Origin: S5-327 sp965116015
Lineage (GTDB): Bacteria > Chloroflexota > Dehalococcoidia > Lucifugimonadales > Australimonadaceae
NCBI GenBank assembly: GCA_965116015.1
Contig: OZ220477.1
Coordinates: forward strand, 1,426,001 to 1,490,000
Length of the DNA: 64,000 bases
Direction of reading: 5' to 3'
The position numbers and the translations under genes are program-made. The notes beneath the pieces were generated by a model, which saw nothing but the letters and a program-made list of their open reading frames with translations, had not been told where the DNA came from and searched no databases. Of this stretch, positions 41,245 through 49,553 are shown in pieces; the first letter of the stretch is position 1; the number at the start of each line of letters is the position of its first letter.

Positions 41245-42720
41245 TTATCGTCTGCCTCGCGCCGCGCGCTGACCAGTGGTCGGGCGGTGGGAGTTGCGCG
41301 CCCGCGCGGCTGCTTTCGCGCGATTGTCGCCGATGACGTGAACTCCGCCCTTGCCGCGGAACTCGATCTTCAGCGGCACGCCGTCGTAGCTGAACGCCTC
41401 GCGAACCGTGTTCGCAAGGTAGCGCTCGTATGAGAAGTGGATACGGGTTATGTTATTGACGTAGAACACGAATGTGGGCGGCCGCGCAGCATCCTGCTTG
41501 ACCCGGTAGAGCCTGAGCGACCCCTTTGGGCTGCTCGACGGTGGAAGCTGGCGCGCCACCGCCTCCATCACGGTGCGCGTCAGCTCTGGGCCGTCGAGCC
41601 ATTCGTTCCGTTTTGCGTTGAGCGCAAACGTGGCGCGGAGAAGCTCGGCGACGCCTTCCCCTTCTGTGGCCGACGTGAAGACGATGGGCACATTGGCGAG
41701 GAATCGCATTCGCGCTCGTACGAGGTTGGCGCATCGGCGCGTTTCGCGGCGCAGGTCGAGCTTCGGGACCAAATCCCACTTGTTCACAGCAATCATAACC
41801 GCCTTGAACGCCTCCGATGCCTGACCAGCGATGTGCAGGTCCTGGTCGGTCGCCGGCTGAGTTGCATCCATCACGACGACGGCGACATCGCAGCGATGGA
41901 TGGCGGCGGCGGCGCGCAGCACGCTGAATTTCTCAATGCCAGGCCGCACCGCGCCGCGCCGGCGGATGCCTGCCGTATCGATGAGCGTAGCCGAGACCCC
42001 CTCAAACTCGAACTCCGAGTCAAGCGCGTCGCGCGTGGTCCCCGGCACAGCGCTCACGATCGAGCGCTGCTGGCCAAGAATAGCGTTCGTTAGCGCGGAC
42101 TTGCCGACGTTGGGTCTGCCGATGATGGCGATGCGCGGCGTATCCGCGGCGGCTTCGAGGCCTTGCGTCGGGGGGAGCAGCGCGACAAGCGCGTCAATCA
42201 GATCGCCGATGCCTTTACGATGGAGCGCGCTCACGGGTATCGGCTCGCCAAGCCCTAGCGCATAGGCATCGGCGCTCAACGCCTCCTGGTTCGTGTTGTC
42301 CACCTTGTTCACGGCGAGCACGACGGGCTTGCCGGCCTGCCACAGGCGATGCGCGGCGGACTCGTCGGCGTAGCCTGGCGCGACGCGCGCGTCGGCGACG
42401 AACAGCACGGCGTCGGCAGCGTCAATCGCGGCATCGACCTGCGCAGCGATGTGCGTTTCCATTTCTGTCTCTGGCTCTGGCACGAGCCCGCCCGTGTCGG
42501 CGAGGAGAAACCGGCGGCCCTCGAATTCCACTTCCGCGACCATCCGATCGCGTGTTGTGCCAGACTCCTCAGCTACGATTGCTGAGCGCCGCCCCAGAAT
42601 GGCGTTGAACAGGCTCGATTTCCCAACGTTCGGCCGCCCTACGATGGCCACGAGCGGGACGCGCGCGCTCTCTTGCGCCACCGGCGGAGACGACGCAGAA
42701 CGATGGATCCGATTGCTCAT
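41245..42720 (-). CDS. der: GTPase Der (EngA), ribosome assembly
   Basis: 491 residues from the ATG at 42720. Two tandem GTPase domains, each with GRPNVGKSx (first at about residue 29), DTGG/DTAG and NKVD/NKWD motifs, then a KH-like C-terminal domain (PPTFVFYVNNITRIHFSYERYL, VPLKIEFRGKG). Der acts in large ribosomal subunit assembly. The ATG overlaps the argF stop (ATGA). The open frame extends far upstream inside argF, but that part is a shadow. Confidence 0.96.
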   Translation of the reverse strand: MSNRIHRSASSPPVAQESARVPLVAIVGRPNVGKSSLFNAILGRRSAIVAEESGTTRDRMVAEVEFEGRRFLLADTGGLVPEPETEMETHIAAQVDAAIDAADAVLFVADARVAPGYADESAAHRLWQAGKPVVLAVNKVDNTNQEALSADAYALGLGEPIPVSALHRKGIGDLIDALVALLPPTQGLEAAADTPRIAIIGRPNVGKSALTNAILGQQRSIVSAVPGTTRDALDSEFEFEGVSATLIDTAGIRRRGAVRPGIEKFSVLRAAAAIHRCDVAVVVMDATQPATDQDLHIAGQASEAFKAVMIAVNKWDLVPKLDLRRETRRCANLVRARMRFLANVPIVFTSATEGEGVAELLRATFALNAKRNEWLDGPELTRTVMEAVARQLPPSSSPKGSLRLYRVKQDAARPPTFVFYVNNITRIHFSYERYLANTVREAFSYDGVPLKIEFRGKGGVHVIGDNRAKAAARARNSHRPTTGQRAARGRR

Positions 42721-43778
42721 TCCCGTCCCTGGGTTCTCCGTTCCGCGAGGGCTTGGCGCTCTCTCGCGGCGGACTTGAGCGCTAGCAGGCGGAGAACCGC
42801 CTTCTGCGCGTGCAAGCGGTTCTCCGCCTGGTCGTACGCAACTGACTGGGGATGCTCGAGCATTCCCGGCGCCATCTCTTCGCCGTAGTGCACAGGCATC
42901 GGATGCATCAGCAACGCTCCAGGTTTCGCGAGCGACACCAGCCGTTCGTCGATCTGGTAGCCCTGGAATGCTTGTCGGCGCAGCGACGACTCCGCCTCTT
43001 GCCCCATACTTGTCCACACGTCGGTGTAGAGCACGTCCGCCTCTGTCGCCGCCTCGACTGGCGACTGTGTAAGATGGACGTGGGCAGTCGCCTCTCGCCG
43101 CCCCGCATGCTGACTGCGGGCCTCTTCGTTGGAGGATGCGGCGCGAGCCCGCAGACGCGCCGCATCCGTCTCGGAGAATCCATAGCCCTTCGGCGACGCG
43201 CACACGAAGCGCGCCCCAAGCGCCGCGGCTCCCAGCCCAAGACTGAGCGCGCAGTTGTTCGCGTCGCCGATGTACGCAATCTTCAGCCTGTCGACATGGT
43301 TCTTGCGCTGATTGATGGTGCGAAGGTCGGCGATTGCCTGGCAAGGGTGTTCGACATCGGACAACGCATTGACGATTGGCGCGGAGGCAGCCTCGGCGAG
43401 GCGTTCGAGCGTGCTGTGTCGCATCACGCGGGCAATGATGACGGCGCACCATCGGTCGAGCACTCGCGCCACGTCCTCCACCGGCTCTCGCGTATCGAGT
43501 CCTACTTCGTCGGGGCCCAAGTAAATCGCGCGCCCTCCCAGTTCGTGCACTGCAATATCGAACGACACTTTCGTTCGCAACGACGGCTTCTCGAAAAGCA
43601 TTGCCACCATCTGACGGACATTAGGGGCGCCCTGGCGCAGCAGGGGACGTTCAGTGTCCACTGAGAGCCTCTGCGCGTCCATGATGTCCTTGCCCGACAC
43701 GCTCTGACTCAGCCCGACAAGCCAGGCAAGCTCCTCGCTAGTCACGTCGTCGATAGATATGAAGTCGCCGGAGTCCAT
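42717..43778 (-). CDS. argF: Ornithine carbamoyltransferase with altered HCLP motif
   Basis: 353 residues. The carbamoyl-phosphate site is FEKPSLRTKVSF (SxRT) and the conserved DVEHPCQAIADL and DVWTSMGQEAE are present, so the family is ornithine carbamoyltransferase-like. The ornithine-binding motif, usually HCLPAH, reads HPMPVHYGEEM, so the cysteine is missing; this may change affinity or substrate. About 20 extra residues (RAASSNEEARSQHAGRREAT) precede the second domain motif. The ATG at 43778 lies 41 bases after a minus-strand TACACT (43823-43818) that may be a -10. The stop overlaps the der start. Expected role: citrulline formation in arginine synthesis. Confidence 0.88.
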   Translation of the reverse strand: MDSGDFISIDDVTSEELAWLVGLSQSVSGKDIMDAQRLSVDTERPLLRQGAPNVRQMVAMLFEKPSLRTKVSFDIAVHELGGRAIYLGPDEVGLDTREPVEDVARVLDRWCAVIIARVMRHSTLERLAEAASAPIVNALSDVEHPCQAIADLRTINQRKNHVDRLKIAYIGDANNCALSLGLGAAALGARFVCASPKGYGFSETDAARLRARAASSNEEARSQHAGRREATAHVHLTQSPVEAATEADVLYTDVWTSMGQEAESSLRRQAFQGYQIDERLVSLAKPGALLMHPMPVHYGEEMAPGMLEHPQSVAYDQAENRLHAQKAVLRLLALKSAARERQALAERRTQGRE

Positions 43779-43862
43779 AGAGTTCCCTAGGGGAGAGCGT
43801 CAAGACGTCAAAGGAGTAGTGTACGGCATTGGAGGAGCGGGAGAGGGGAGTGTCCACTCTAC

Positions 43863-44057
43863 TTACTCCCGCCGCAGGCCGCGCAGGTCTGAGATCGTTT
43901 CGATGTAGGCGTCCCAGGCGTCGTCGGCGAGGGATTTGGTTGCGGCAACCTCAGGGTCAGGCACAGCCTTGCGCACGGCTTCGTGGTAGAGCAGGCTCAA
44001 CTCATACCACCGAAAGTAGCACCGCTCTCGTTCGGTTTCCGGCGCCATCGTGTCCAT
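43863..44057 (-). CDS. Small unknown protein between sucD and argF
   Basis: 64 residues from the ATG at 44057, which follows GGGAG by 8 bases. The sequence (MDTMAPETERERCYFRWYEL, LLYHEAVRKAVPDPEVAATK, DDAWDAYIETISDLRGL) is helical, aromatic-rich and acidic at its C-terminus. No known family comes to mind. It lies 60 bases after sucD and 84 before argF on the same strand. A real ribosome site and a non-random composition support a gene. Confidence 0.55.
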   Translation of the reverse strand: MDTMAPETERERCYFRWYELSLLYHEAVRKAVPDPEVAATKSLADDAWDAYIETISDLRGLRRE

Positions 44058-44117
44058 CAATCGGTCTCCCTTGGCGAGATGTGACGCATCCGGCGGCCGA
44101 GGCGCCGCTTGGATGCG

Positions 44118-44996
44118 CTAGCCTCGGAGCATTGCCTGTACGGTAGCGCCAATGACAGCCGGCGTCGGGATGATGCGGCAGCCGGCGTCTTGGAGAGCGG
44201 CTATCTTCTCGGAGGCGAGCGCGGCCTTGCCGGTGATGACAGCTCCCGCATGGCCCATGCGCCGCCCGGGCGGGGCAGTCTGCCCCACAATAAGCGACGC
44301 GACGGGTTTGCGCACGTGTTCCTTGATGAAGGCGGCAGCCTCTTGCTCTTTCGTTCCGCCGATCTCGCCAATCATCACAATCGCCTCGGTTTCGGGATCG
44401 TCGTTGAACAGCTCGAGGATGTCGACGAATGTCGTGCCTGAGACAGGGTCGCCGCCGATTCCGACGCACGAGGACTGTCCGATGCCAAGCGTGGTGAGCT
44501 GGCCGACGGCCTCGTAGGTGAGCGTGCCGGAGCGAGAGACGACGCCGACGTTCCCGGGCAAGTGAATGTTGCCGGGCATAATGCCGACCTTTGCTTTGGC
44601 GCGGGGAGTGATGAGGCCGGGGCAGTTCGGGCCAAGCAGGCGTATTGGTTTCCCTTCGAGGTAGCGCATCACCATTGTTGAATCGCGCACCGGCACGCCC
44701 TCGGTGATGCACACAATCAGCGGGATGCCGGCGTCGGCGGACTCGAAGATGGCGTCGGCGGCAAATGGCGGCGGCACGAAGATGAGCGCGACGTTCGCGG
44801 CCGTCTCGCCAGCAGCTTCGCGGACGTTGTTGAAGACAGGCACGCCGCCGAGGACGATATCGCCTCCTTTGCCTGGGGTAACGCCCGCGACGAGGTTCGA
44901 GCCATAGGCAAGGCAGCGTTCGGCGTGGAAGCTGCCCTCGCGCCCAGTGATGCCCTGCACCAACAGGCGGGCGCTTTCGTTTACCAGAATGGACAT
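44118..44996 (-). CDS. sucD: Succinate--CoA ligase alpha subunit
   Basis: 292 residues. CoA-binding N-terminal Rossmann domain (LLVQGITGREGSFHAERCLAYG, VAGVTPGKGG), LGPNCPGLITP, and the phosphohistidine in RRMGHAGAVITG. With SucC it converts succinyl-CoA to succinate with ATP or GTP formation in the TCA cycle. It starts 10 bases after sucC, forming the sucCD operon. Confidence 0.96.
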   Translation of the reverse strand: MSILVNESARLLVQGITGREGSFHAERCLAYGSNLVAGVTPGKGGDIVLGGVPVFNNVREAAGETAANVALIFVPPPFAADAIFESADAGIPLIVCITEGVPVRDSTMVMRYLEGKPIRLLGPNCPGLITPRAKAKVGIMPGNIHLPGNVGVVSRSGTLTYEAVGQLTTLGIGQSSCVGIGGDPVSGTTFVDILELFNDDPETEAIVMIGEIGGTKEQEAAAFIKEHVRKPVASLIVGQTAPPGRRMGHAGAVITGKAALASEKIAALQDAGCRIIPTPAVIGATVQAMLRG

Positions 44997-45006
44997 ATCT
45001 GCTCCG

Positions 45007-46155
45007 CTAGGATTTGATGGCGTCGGCGGCTTCTTCGAGCGTGTCGACCATTGTCGCCGCGAGACCGGAGTCCGCCAGGATCTGCTTGCCCTCGTCGACG
45101 TTGGTGCCGAGCATACGGACGACGAGAGGGGGTCTGCGGTCTGCCTTGCTGTAGGCGTCGACGATGCCGCGCGCGGCGATGTCGCACCTCAGAATGCCGC
45201 CAAAGATGTTCACGAGCGCCTTCTCGACGTTGTGGTCGGAGAGCATCAGCAGGATGGCGCGGCTGATCTTCTCTTCGGCGGCGCCGCCGCCGACATCTAG
45301 GAAGTTGGCGGGTTCGGCGCCGGCGAACTTAACCGTGTCCATCGTGGCCATGGCCAGCCCTGCGCCGTTGACTACACAGCCCACGTTGCCGTCGAGCTTC
45401 ACGTAGGCGATCCCTGCCTCCAAGGCTTGCGCCTCAAGTTCATCTTCCTGCGCCGTGTCGCGCAGCGCCGCCGTTTCGGGGCGACGGAACAGCGCGTCGT
45501 CGTCGATGGTTACCTTGGCGTCGAGCGCCAGCAGTTTCCCGTCGATAGTGAGAACGAGCGGGTTGATTTCGATCATTGTGGCGTCGAGGCACATATACGC
45601 TCGGTAGCAAGCGTCGACGAGGGCAGCGAACGGGAGCGTCTGCTCGGGGGGAAGTCCGAGCAGCCCTGCAAGGCGTCTCCCCTGGAACGGCTGAAATCCA
45701 ATAGCGGGGTCGACTGGCTCGGTTAGCACTTTTTCCGGCTCGGTCTGCGCGACCTCCTCGATCTCCATGCCTCCGGCTGCTGAGGCAATCGCTACGGGCC
45801 GACGCCGTGCGCCATCGGTTGTGATGCTCAGGTAGAGTTCGCGGTCGATATCCATTGTCTGTTCGACAAGGACCTTATCAACTGGGGCTCCCTGCGGGCC
45901 GGTCTGGAACGTGACGAGTCTGGAGCCGATAAGCGATTCGGCGAACTCGGCGGCCTCCGCGGGACTGGACACTACCCTCACCCCGCCGGCCTTACCGCGC
46001 CCGCCGGCATGCACTTGCGCCTTGACGACCGCGATGCCGCCGAGCCGGGCAGCGGCATCTGCAGCCTCGTCGCCGGAGGCGGCGACATAGTTTTCAGGGA
46101 CGGGCACGCCGTAGCCAGCCAGGGTGTCCTTGGCCTGGTATTCGTGCAATTTCAT
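45007..46155 (-). CDS. sucC: Succinate--CoA ligase beta subunit
   Basis: 382 residues. ATP-grasp domain (MKLHEYQAKDTLAGYGVPVP, VVKAQVHAGGRGKAGGV) and C-terminal ligase domain (NGAGLAMATMDTVKFAGAEPANFLDVGGGA, NIFGGILRCD). It is the nucleotide-binding partner of SucD and the first gene of the operon. A possible -10 (TATGAT, minus strand) lies about 65 bases upstream near 46218-46223. Confidence 0.96.
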   Translation of the reverse strand: MKLHEYQAKDTLAGYGVPVPENYVAASGDEAADAAARLGGIAVVKAQVHAGGRGKAGGVRVVSSPAEAAEFAESLIGSRLVTFQTGPQGAPVDKVLVEQTMDIDRELYLSITTDGARRRPVAIASAAGGMEIEEVAQTEPEKVLTEPVDPAIGFQPFQGRRLAGLLGLPPEQTLPFAALVDACYRAYMCLDATMIEINPLVLTIDGKLLALDAKVTIDDDALFRRPETAALRDTAQEDELEAQALEAGIAYVKLDGNVGCVVNGAGLAMATMDTVKFAGAEPANFLDVGGGAAEEKISRAILLMLSDHNVEKALVNIFGGILRCDIAARGIVDAYSKADRRPPLVVRMLGTNVDEGKQILADSGLAATMVDTLEEAADAIKS

Positions 46156-46268
46156 AAAGCGTCCTCTCGATGAAATGGCCGGGCCGAGCGCATGCTCCTC
46201 TCAAGGCCGTATCGCATCATAGCAGACGGCTTTCCTAGCCGGGGCATCCTGCGGCGGGCCAAGAGCAT

Positions 46269-46964
46269 CTACGCGAACCTCGCCGACGCTTCCGAGATGT
46301 CTTTGGGAGACTCGATAGATTTCCAGTAGGCAGAGCTGTGGAAAGCGGCGAGCTTGCCCTCGGCGGCAAGGGAGGGGAACGTCGCTGTTTCGTGGTCTCC
46401 CTGCTGAGGGAACCGCAGGATGGCGTCCCGGGAAAGCAGGTATACCCCGGCGTTAATCCATAGATTAAGGGGCGGTTTTTCGACAAACCCGGTTATGAGG
46501 TTTCCTTTCGTCTCGACGATGCCGAACGGGCTTGCCAGACGCGTGAGCATCAGCGTCGCGAGCGCCGCCGTGGCCTCGTGGACTTGCAGGAGGGCATCGA
46601 GCGGCTGATTGGTAAGCACGTCGCCATTCGTGGCGACGACGAGAGAATCGGCAAGCCCCGCCCGACGGTAGCCGTTGCGAAACGCGCCCCCGCGCCCCAG
46701 CGGCGACTCTTCGGGGATGCACGCGACATCGAGTCCGTCGATGCGGGGCTGCGCAAAGTGGTCGGCGACTATCTCGTGCAGGTAACCGGTGAGGAGCAGC
46801 GCGCGCTCTACGCCATTGTCGCGGAGCCATGTGAGCTGACGTTCGAGGATGGGGACGCCGGCGATGAGGACCATTGGTTTGGGACGATCGTCGGTGAGGG
46901 GGCGGAGGCGCTCGCCTCTGCCCCCAGCGAGGACGAGGGCGGTTCTCGGTTGATCGATCGACAT
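46269..46964 (-). CDS. Sugar-phosphate nucleotidyltransferase
   Basis: 231 residues from the ATG at 46964. Nucleotide-binding signature LVLAGGRGERLRPLTDDRPKP, then ESPLGRGGAF, TNGDVL and the product site FVEKPP. This is the NTP_transferase fold of mannose-1-phosphate guanylyltransferase and glucose-1-phosphate thymidylyl/uridylyltransferases, without a C-terminal acyltransferase domain. The nucleotide and sugar cannot be fixed from sequence. It diverges from a Dol-P-Man-like glycosyltransferase, so a role in activated sugars for surface glycans is plausible. Confidence 0.88.
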   Translation of the reverse strand: MSIDQPRTALVLAGGRGERLRPLTDDRPKPMVLIAGVPILERQLTWLRDNGVERALLLTGYLHEIVADHFAQPRIDGLDVACIPEESPLGRGGAFRNGYRRAGLADSLVVATNGDVLTNQPLDALLQVHEATAALATLMLTRLASPFGIVETKGNLITGFVEKPPLNLWINAGVYLLSRDAILRFPQQGDHETATFPSLAAEGKLAAFHSSAYWKSIESPKDISEASARFA

Positions 46965-47044
46965 CACGGAGAGGAGTTTAGGGGTGCGCCTTGAAAGCAG
47001 GCAATCTGGAACGCGCTTCCTTGCCGAGCGCTCGGGAGCATTCT

Positions 47045-47050
47045 TATACT
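47045..47050 (+). promoter_or_regulatory. -10 element of glycosyltransferase gene
   Basis: TATACT about 42 bases before the ATG at 47092. It marks transcription start near 47057, downstream of the alternative upstream start at 46984, which supports 47092 as the start. Confidence 0.45.
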
Positions 47051-47091
47051 CGCAGGGAGCCGTGCGCGCTCTGCGCAAGCAAGGCCTGATC

Positions 47092-47853
47092 ATGACATCC
47101 AAAGCGCCGCAGATCTCCGTCATTCTCCCGACGTACAACGAGCGAGAGAACGTGTCGGCGCTCGCGCCGCGCGTGCTCGACGCGCTGTACGGCGTGGACT
47201 GCGAGGTAATCGTCGTGGACGACGGCAGTCCGGACGGCACGGGGGAGGTCGTGCGCGAGATGGGAGAGTCTGACAGTCGAGTCCGCCTCGTGCAGCGCGG
47301 GGGGAAGGCCGGGCTGTCGAGCGCGGTGTTCGCCGGGGCGGCTGTGGCGCAAGGGCCATTCGTCGCTGTGCTCGACGCGGACCTGTCGCACGATCCGGAA
47401 GAGCTCCCGGGGATGCTCGCCAAGGCCGAGGAGGGCTACGATGTCGTGGTGGGGTCGCGATTCGTGGCGGGAGCAGGCTTCGACGGGCAGCCGATGTCGC
47501 GCCAGCTCGTTAGTCTGACGCTGAACCTCGTTGCGCGCGCGCTGTTGCTGCTGCCGCAGCGGGATGTGCTGACCGGGTACGCGCTCTGTCGCCGGGAGGT
47601 GATCACGGGGATGCCGACGCGGCACTCGGCACCGGGCTTCAAGTGGTTGTTGGAGTCGCTGGCGACACAGCGCGAGCTTCGCGTGTACGAATGGCCTGTC
47701 GTGTTTCGCAACCGCTGCGCTGGCTCGTCGAAAGCGGGAGCGCGTGAAGCCGTCGCTCTGGCTGGGCTCTGCGCGCGCATGCTGGCCTGGCGCGTCCGCC
47801 AGCGGGCAAGGAGGCTGAGGGCGACAGGGGGATTACCGACCGATTCTCGCTAG
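47092..47853 (+). CDS. GT2 glycosyltransferase, polyprenol-phosphate mannose synthase-like
   Basis: 253 residues. GT-A fold motifs: SVILPTYNERENV, VVDDGSPDGTGEV, DADLSHDPEELPGM (the DxD-like metal site) and GSRFVAGAGF. This is the dolichol-phosphate mannosyltransferase subfamily, here without the C-terminal GtrA-like membrane domain. It would load a sugar from GDP-mannose or similar onto a lipid carrier for glycosylation outside the cytoplasm. Its stop codon TAG is part of a CTAG that is also the stop of the convergent Gp37/Gp68 gene. Confidence 0.88.
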   Translation: MTSKAPQISVILPTYNERENVSALAPRVLDALYGVDCEVIVVDDGSPDGTGEVVREMGESDSRVRLVQRGGKAGLSSAVFAGAAVAQGPFVAVLDADLSHDPEELPGMLAKAEEGYDVVVGSRFVAGAGFDGQPMSRQLVSLTLNLVARALLLLPQRDVLTGYALCRREVITGMPTRHSAPGFKWLLESLATQRELRVYEWPVVFRNRCAGSSKAGAREAVALAGLCARMLAWRVRQRARRLRATGGLPTDSR

Positions 47854-48590
47854 GGGGCGGCGAGGCGCGCGGAGTCGGGGATTGACTGCGGCATCTGCTC
47901 CCATGTTCGGCCGTCAAGGAGCCGGCCTGCCTTTCTCTTGAATACGCCTCCCCATTGCTTGAAGAAGAACGGGATGTCGTGGTCGAGGCAGTTATCGCGA
48001 ATTTCCCGCACCCAGCGCGATTCGATGGGTCTTGCCCGCGGCCCGGATTCGCCGCCGACGATCACCCAGCCTATTCTGTTCAGGTCGAGGCGGGACAATG
48101 GGCCGATGAGGGGTTCGAGGGAGAGGAATTTGACTGCGGCTTCTGTTGCCCGAAGGTGGTCGATTCGGGGAAGCCATCGTTCCGATTCGACGCTTGCGCC
48201 GAGCCAGATGTTCGGGGTCCATGAGAGGGACGGGCTCAGCTGGGCGGCCCGGCCCGGGCGCTTGGTCAGGACTTGAAAGACGTGCTGAGGGGTCTGGTTC
48301 ATCACCGAGAAAACGGCCCTGATAAAGGAGGCGGGGATGGACTGGTGGAAGAGGTCGCTCATGGAGTTCACGAAGACGTAGCTGGGGCGTTTCCAACGGG
48401 ACGGCTCAGCGAGCGATGCTTCGTGGATGACGGGGCGGAAGCCCTGGCGGTATTTCGGCATTCCCATCGCCTGCAGTCGCTTGGCCAGACGCTCGGCGTA
48501 GCAGTGCTTGCATCCGTGGCTGATCTTCGTGCAGCCAGTGACCGGATTCCATGTAATCTGGGTCCATTCGATTTTCGAGGCTGTGGCCAT
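47850..48590 (-). CDS. Gp37/Gp68 (DUF5131) three-Cys-motif protein, TcmP partner
   Basis: 246 residues. The N-terminal signature ITWNPVTGCTKISHGCKHCY carries C20, C27 and C30 in a CX6CX2C pattern, which defines this phage-associated family (Pfam PF07505). Other conserved stretches: SMSDLFH, FQVLTKRPGR, WLGASVES, VGGESGPRARP and FFFKQWGG. The barrel-like pattern and three cysteines resemble radical-SAM enzymes, but the spacing differs from CX3CX2C. Its function is not established to my knowledge. It starts 6 bases after the TcmP stop, so the two form one transcription unit inserted between GT2 glycosyltransferase genes. Confidence 0.9.
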   Translation of the reverse strand: MATASKIEWTQITWNPVTGCTKISHGCKHCYAERLAKRLQAMGMPKYRQGFRPVIHEASLAEPSRWKRPSYVFVNSMSDLFHQSIPASFIRAVFSVMNQTPQHVFQVLTKRPGRAAQLSPSLSWTPNIWLGASVESERWLPRIDHLRATEAAVKFLSLEPLIGPLSRLDLNRIGWVIVGGESGPRARPIESRWVREIRDNCLDHDIPFFFKQWGGVFKRKAGRLLDGRTWEQMPQSIPDSARLAAP

Positions 48591-48596
48591 ATGGCA

Positions 48597-49454
48597 CTAT
48601 GGTGCACTATCGAGGATGTAGTTGGCAATTCGCTGGGCTGTGCTAATCGCCTTCGGGCTAGTGCTCCCTACACAGAAGAAGAGCTCGAACAGTGGAGACT
48701 TCTTCGAATTTCGGAGCAACTTGGTCTTGCCCAGGCACCTTGGGCCAAAGAGGTTTTTCATTTTCTCTTGATAAATCTCGCGGAGTCTTCTGCTTGAATC
48801 CCTCCGGACGTTAGCGTCGTCGAACATTGAAGATTGGGGGTTGGGGCGGTACAGTTCACACCATTCCTCGCCTCCGTATATCCTTGTCAGGCGGAGCGCA
48901 TCCTGATTGTCAGGCATTCTCCCAAGCGGGAGCATTCGTGTGATGGCCGACACCGGGAAGAGAATCCATGTGTCGAGGAACTTGGCTTCCGCTATAGCCT
49001 CTATGGTGGGCCATTCGACTTCGGTGGCGAATGGATCGAGAAACAGCACGCCTCGCCATTGACGCCACTTTGATGCATCGGAGAGCTCTTTTCGCAGGAA
49101 TCCGTTGGCTTCTGCGTGTTCAATTTGAATGTCTCTATCAGGATTTTGATTCTTTATCGTCTGGAGGTCTCCGATGTTTCCTGGTTTTCTATCCACGAAT
49201 ATAAGCTTATCGAAGGGTTTGTTATCGATATCGATAGCCCGTTTAGCAGAGCCGGCAATGAGAGCTTTCGCATCTGGATCCTTGGCAGAAGTGTTGATGA
49301 ATCCGCTACCTGCAAACGCATCGATGTAGACCAGGGAGAAGTTCTGGTTCTTGAGAGCGGTGGTGTAGGCATCCAGATACTTCTGAACGGTGTTCAATTT
49401 GTCGTCTGTCCAACTGCCGCCGAAATTCTGAGCTTCGCCGTTTGGCGTCATCAT
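48597..49454 (-). CDS. tcmP: Three-Cys-motif partner protein TcmP
   Basis: 285 residues from the ATG at 49454, with GGGAG 7 bases upstream. VYIDAFAGSGF (42-52) and LFLDPFATEVEW (138-149, with DPFA) recall the SAM-binding and catalytic loops of Rossmann methyltransferases. The family (TIGR04474) is defined by being encoded next to PF07505 proteins, as here. The DNA is visibly richer in A/T than the genes around it, which hints at horizontal transfer. Possible roles include nucleic-acid modification or anti-phage defence, but this is inference. Confidence 0.9.
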   Translation of the reverse strand: MMTPNGEAQNFGGSWTDDKLNTVQKYLDAYTTALKNQNFSLVYIDAFAGSGFINTSAKDPDAKALIAGSAKRAIDIDNKPFDKLIFVDRKPGNIGDLQTIKNQNPDRDIQIEHAEANGFLRKELSDASKWRQWRGVLFLDPFATEVEWPTIEAIAEAKFLDTWILFPVSAITRMLPLGRMPDNQDALRLTRIYGGEEWCELYRPNPQSSMFDDANVRRDSSRRLREIYQEKMKNLFGPRCLGKTKLLRNSKKSPLFELFFCVGSTSPKAISTAQRIANYILDSAP

Positions 49455-49553
49455 TGTTACTCCCGAGGGTTGCGTTAGGTCGGGAGTTCCAGTGTGCAGG
49501 CGTATACGCGTGGGGACAATGCCCAAGTGTCGCAGGCCACGGGAACTCGCAGG

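Noticed and set aside
43452..43774. Extending der upstream to 43452 (735-codon frame)
   Set aside because: The extra N-terminus is argF read in another frame; the ATG at 42720 overlaps the argF stop and starts the conserved sequence.
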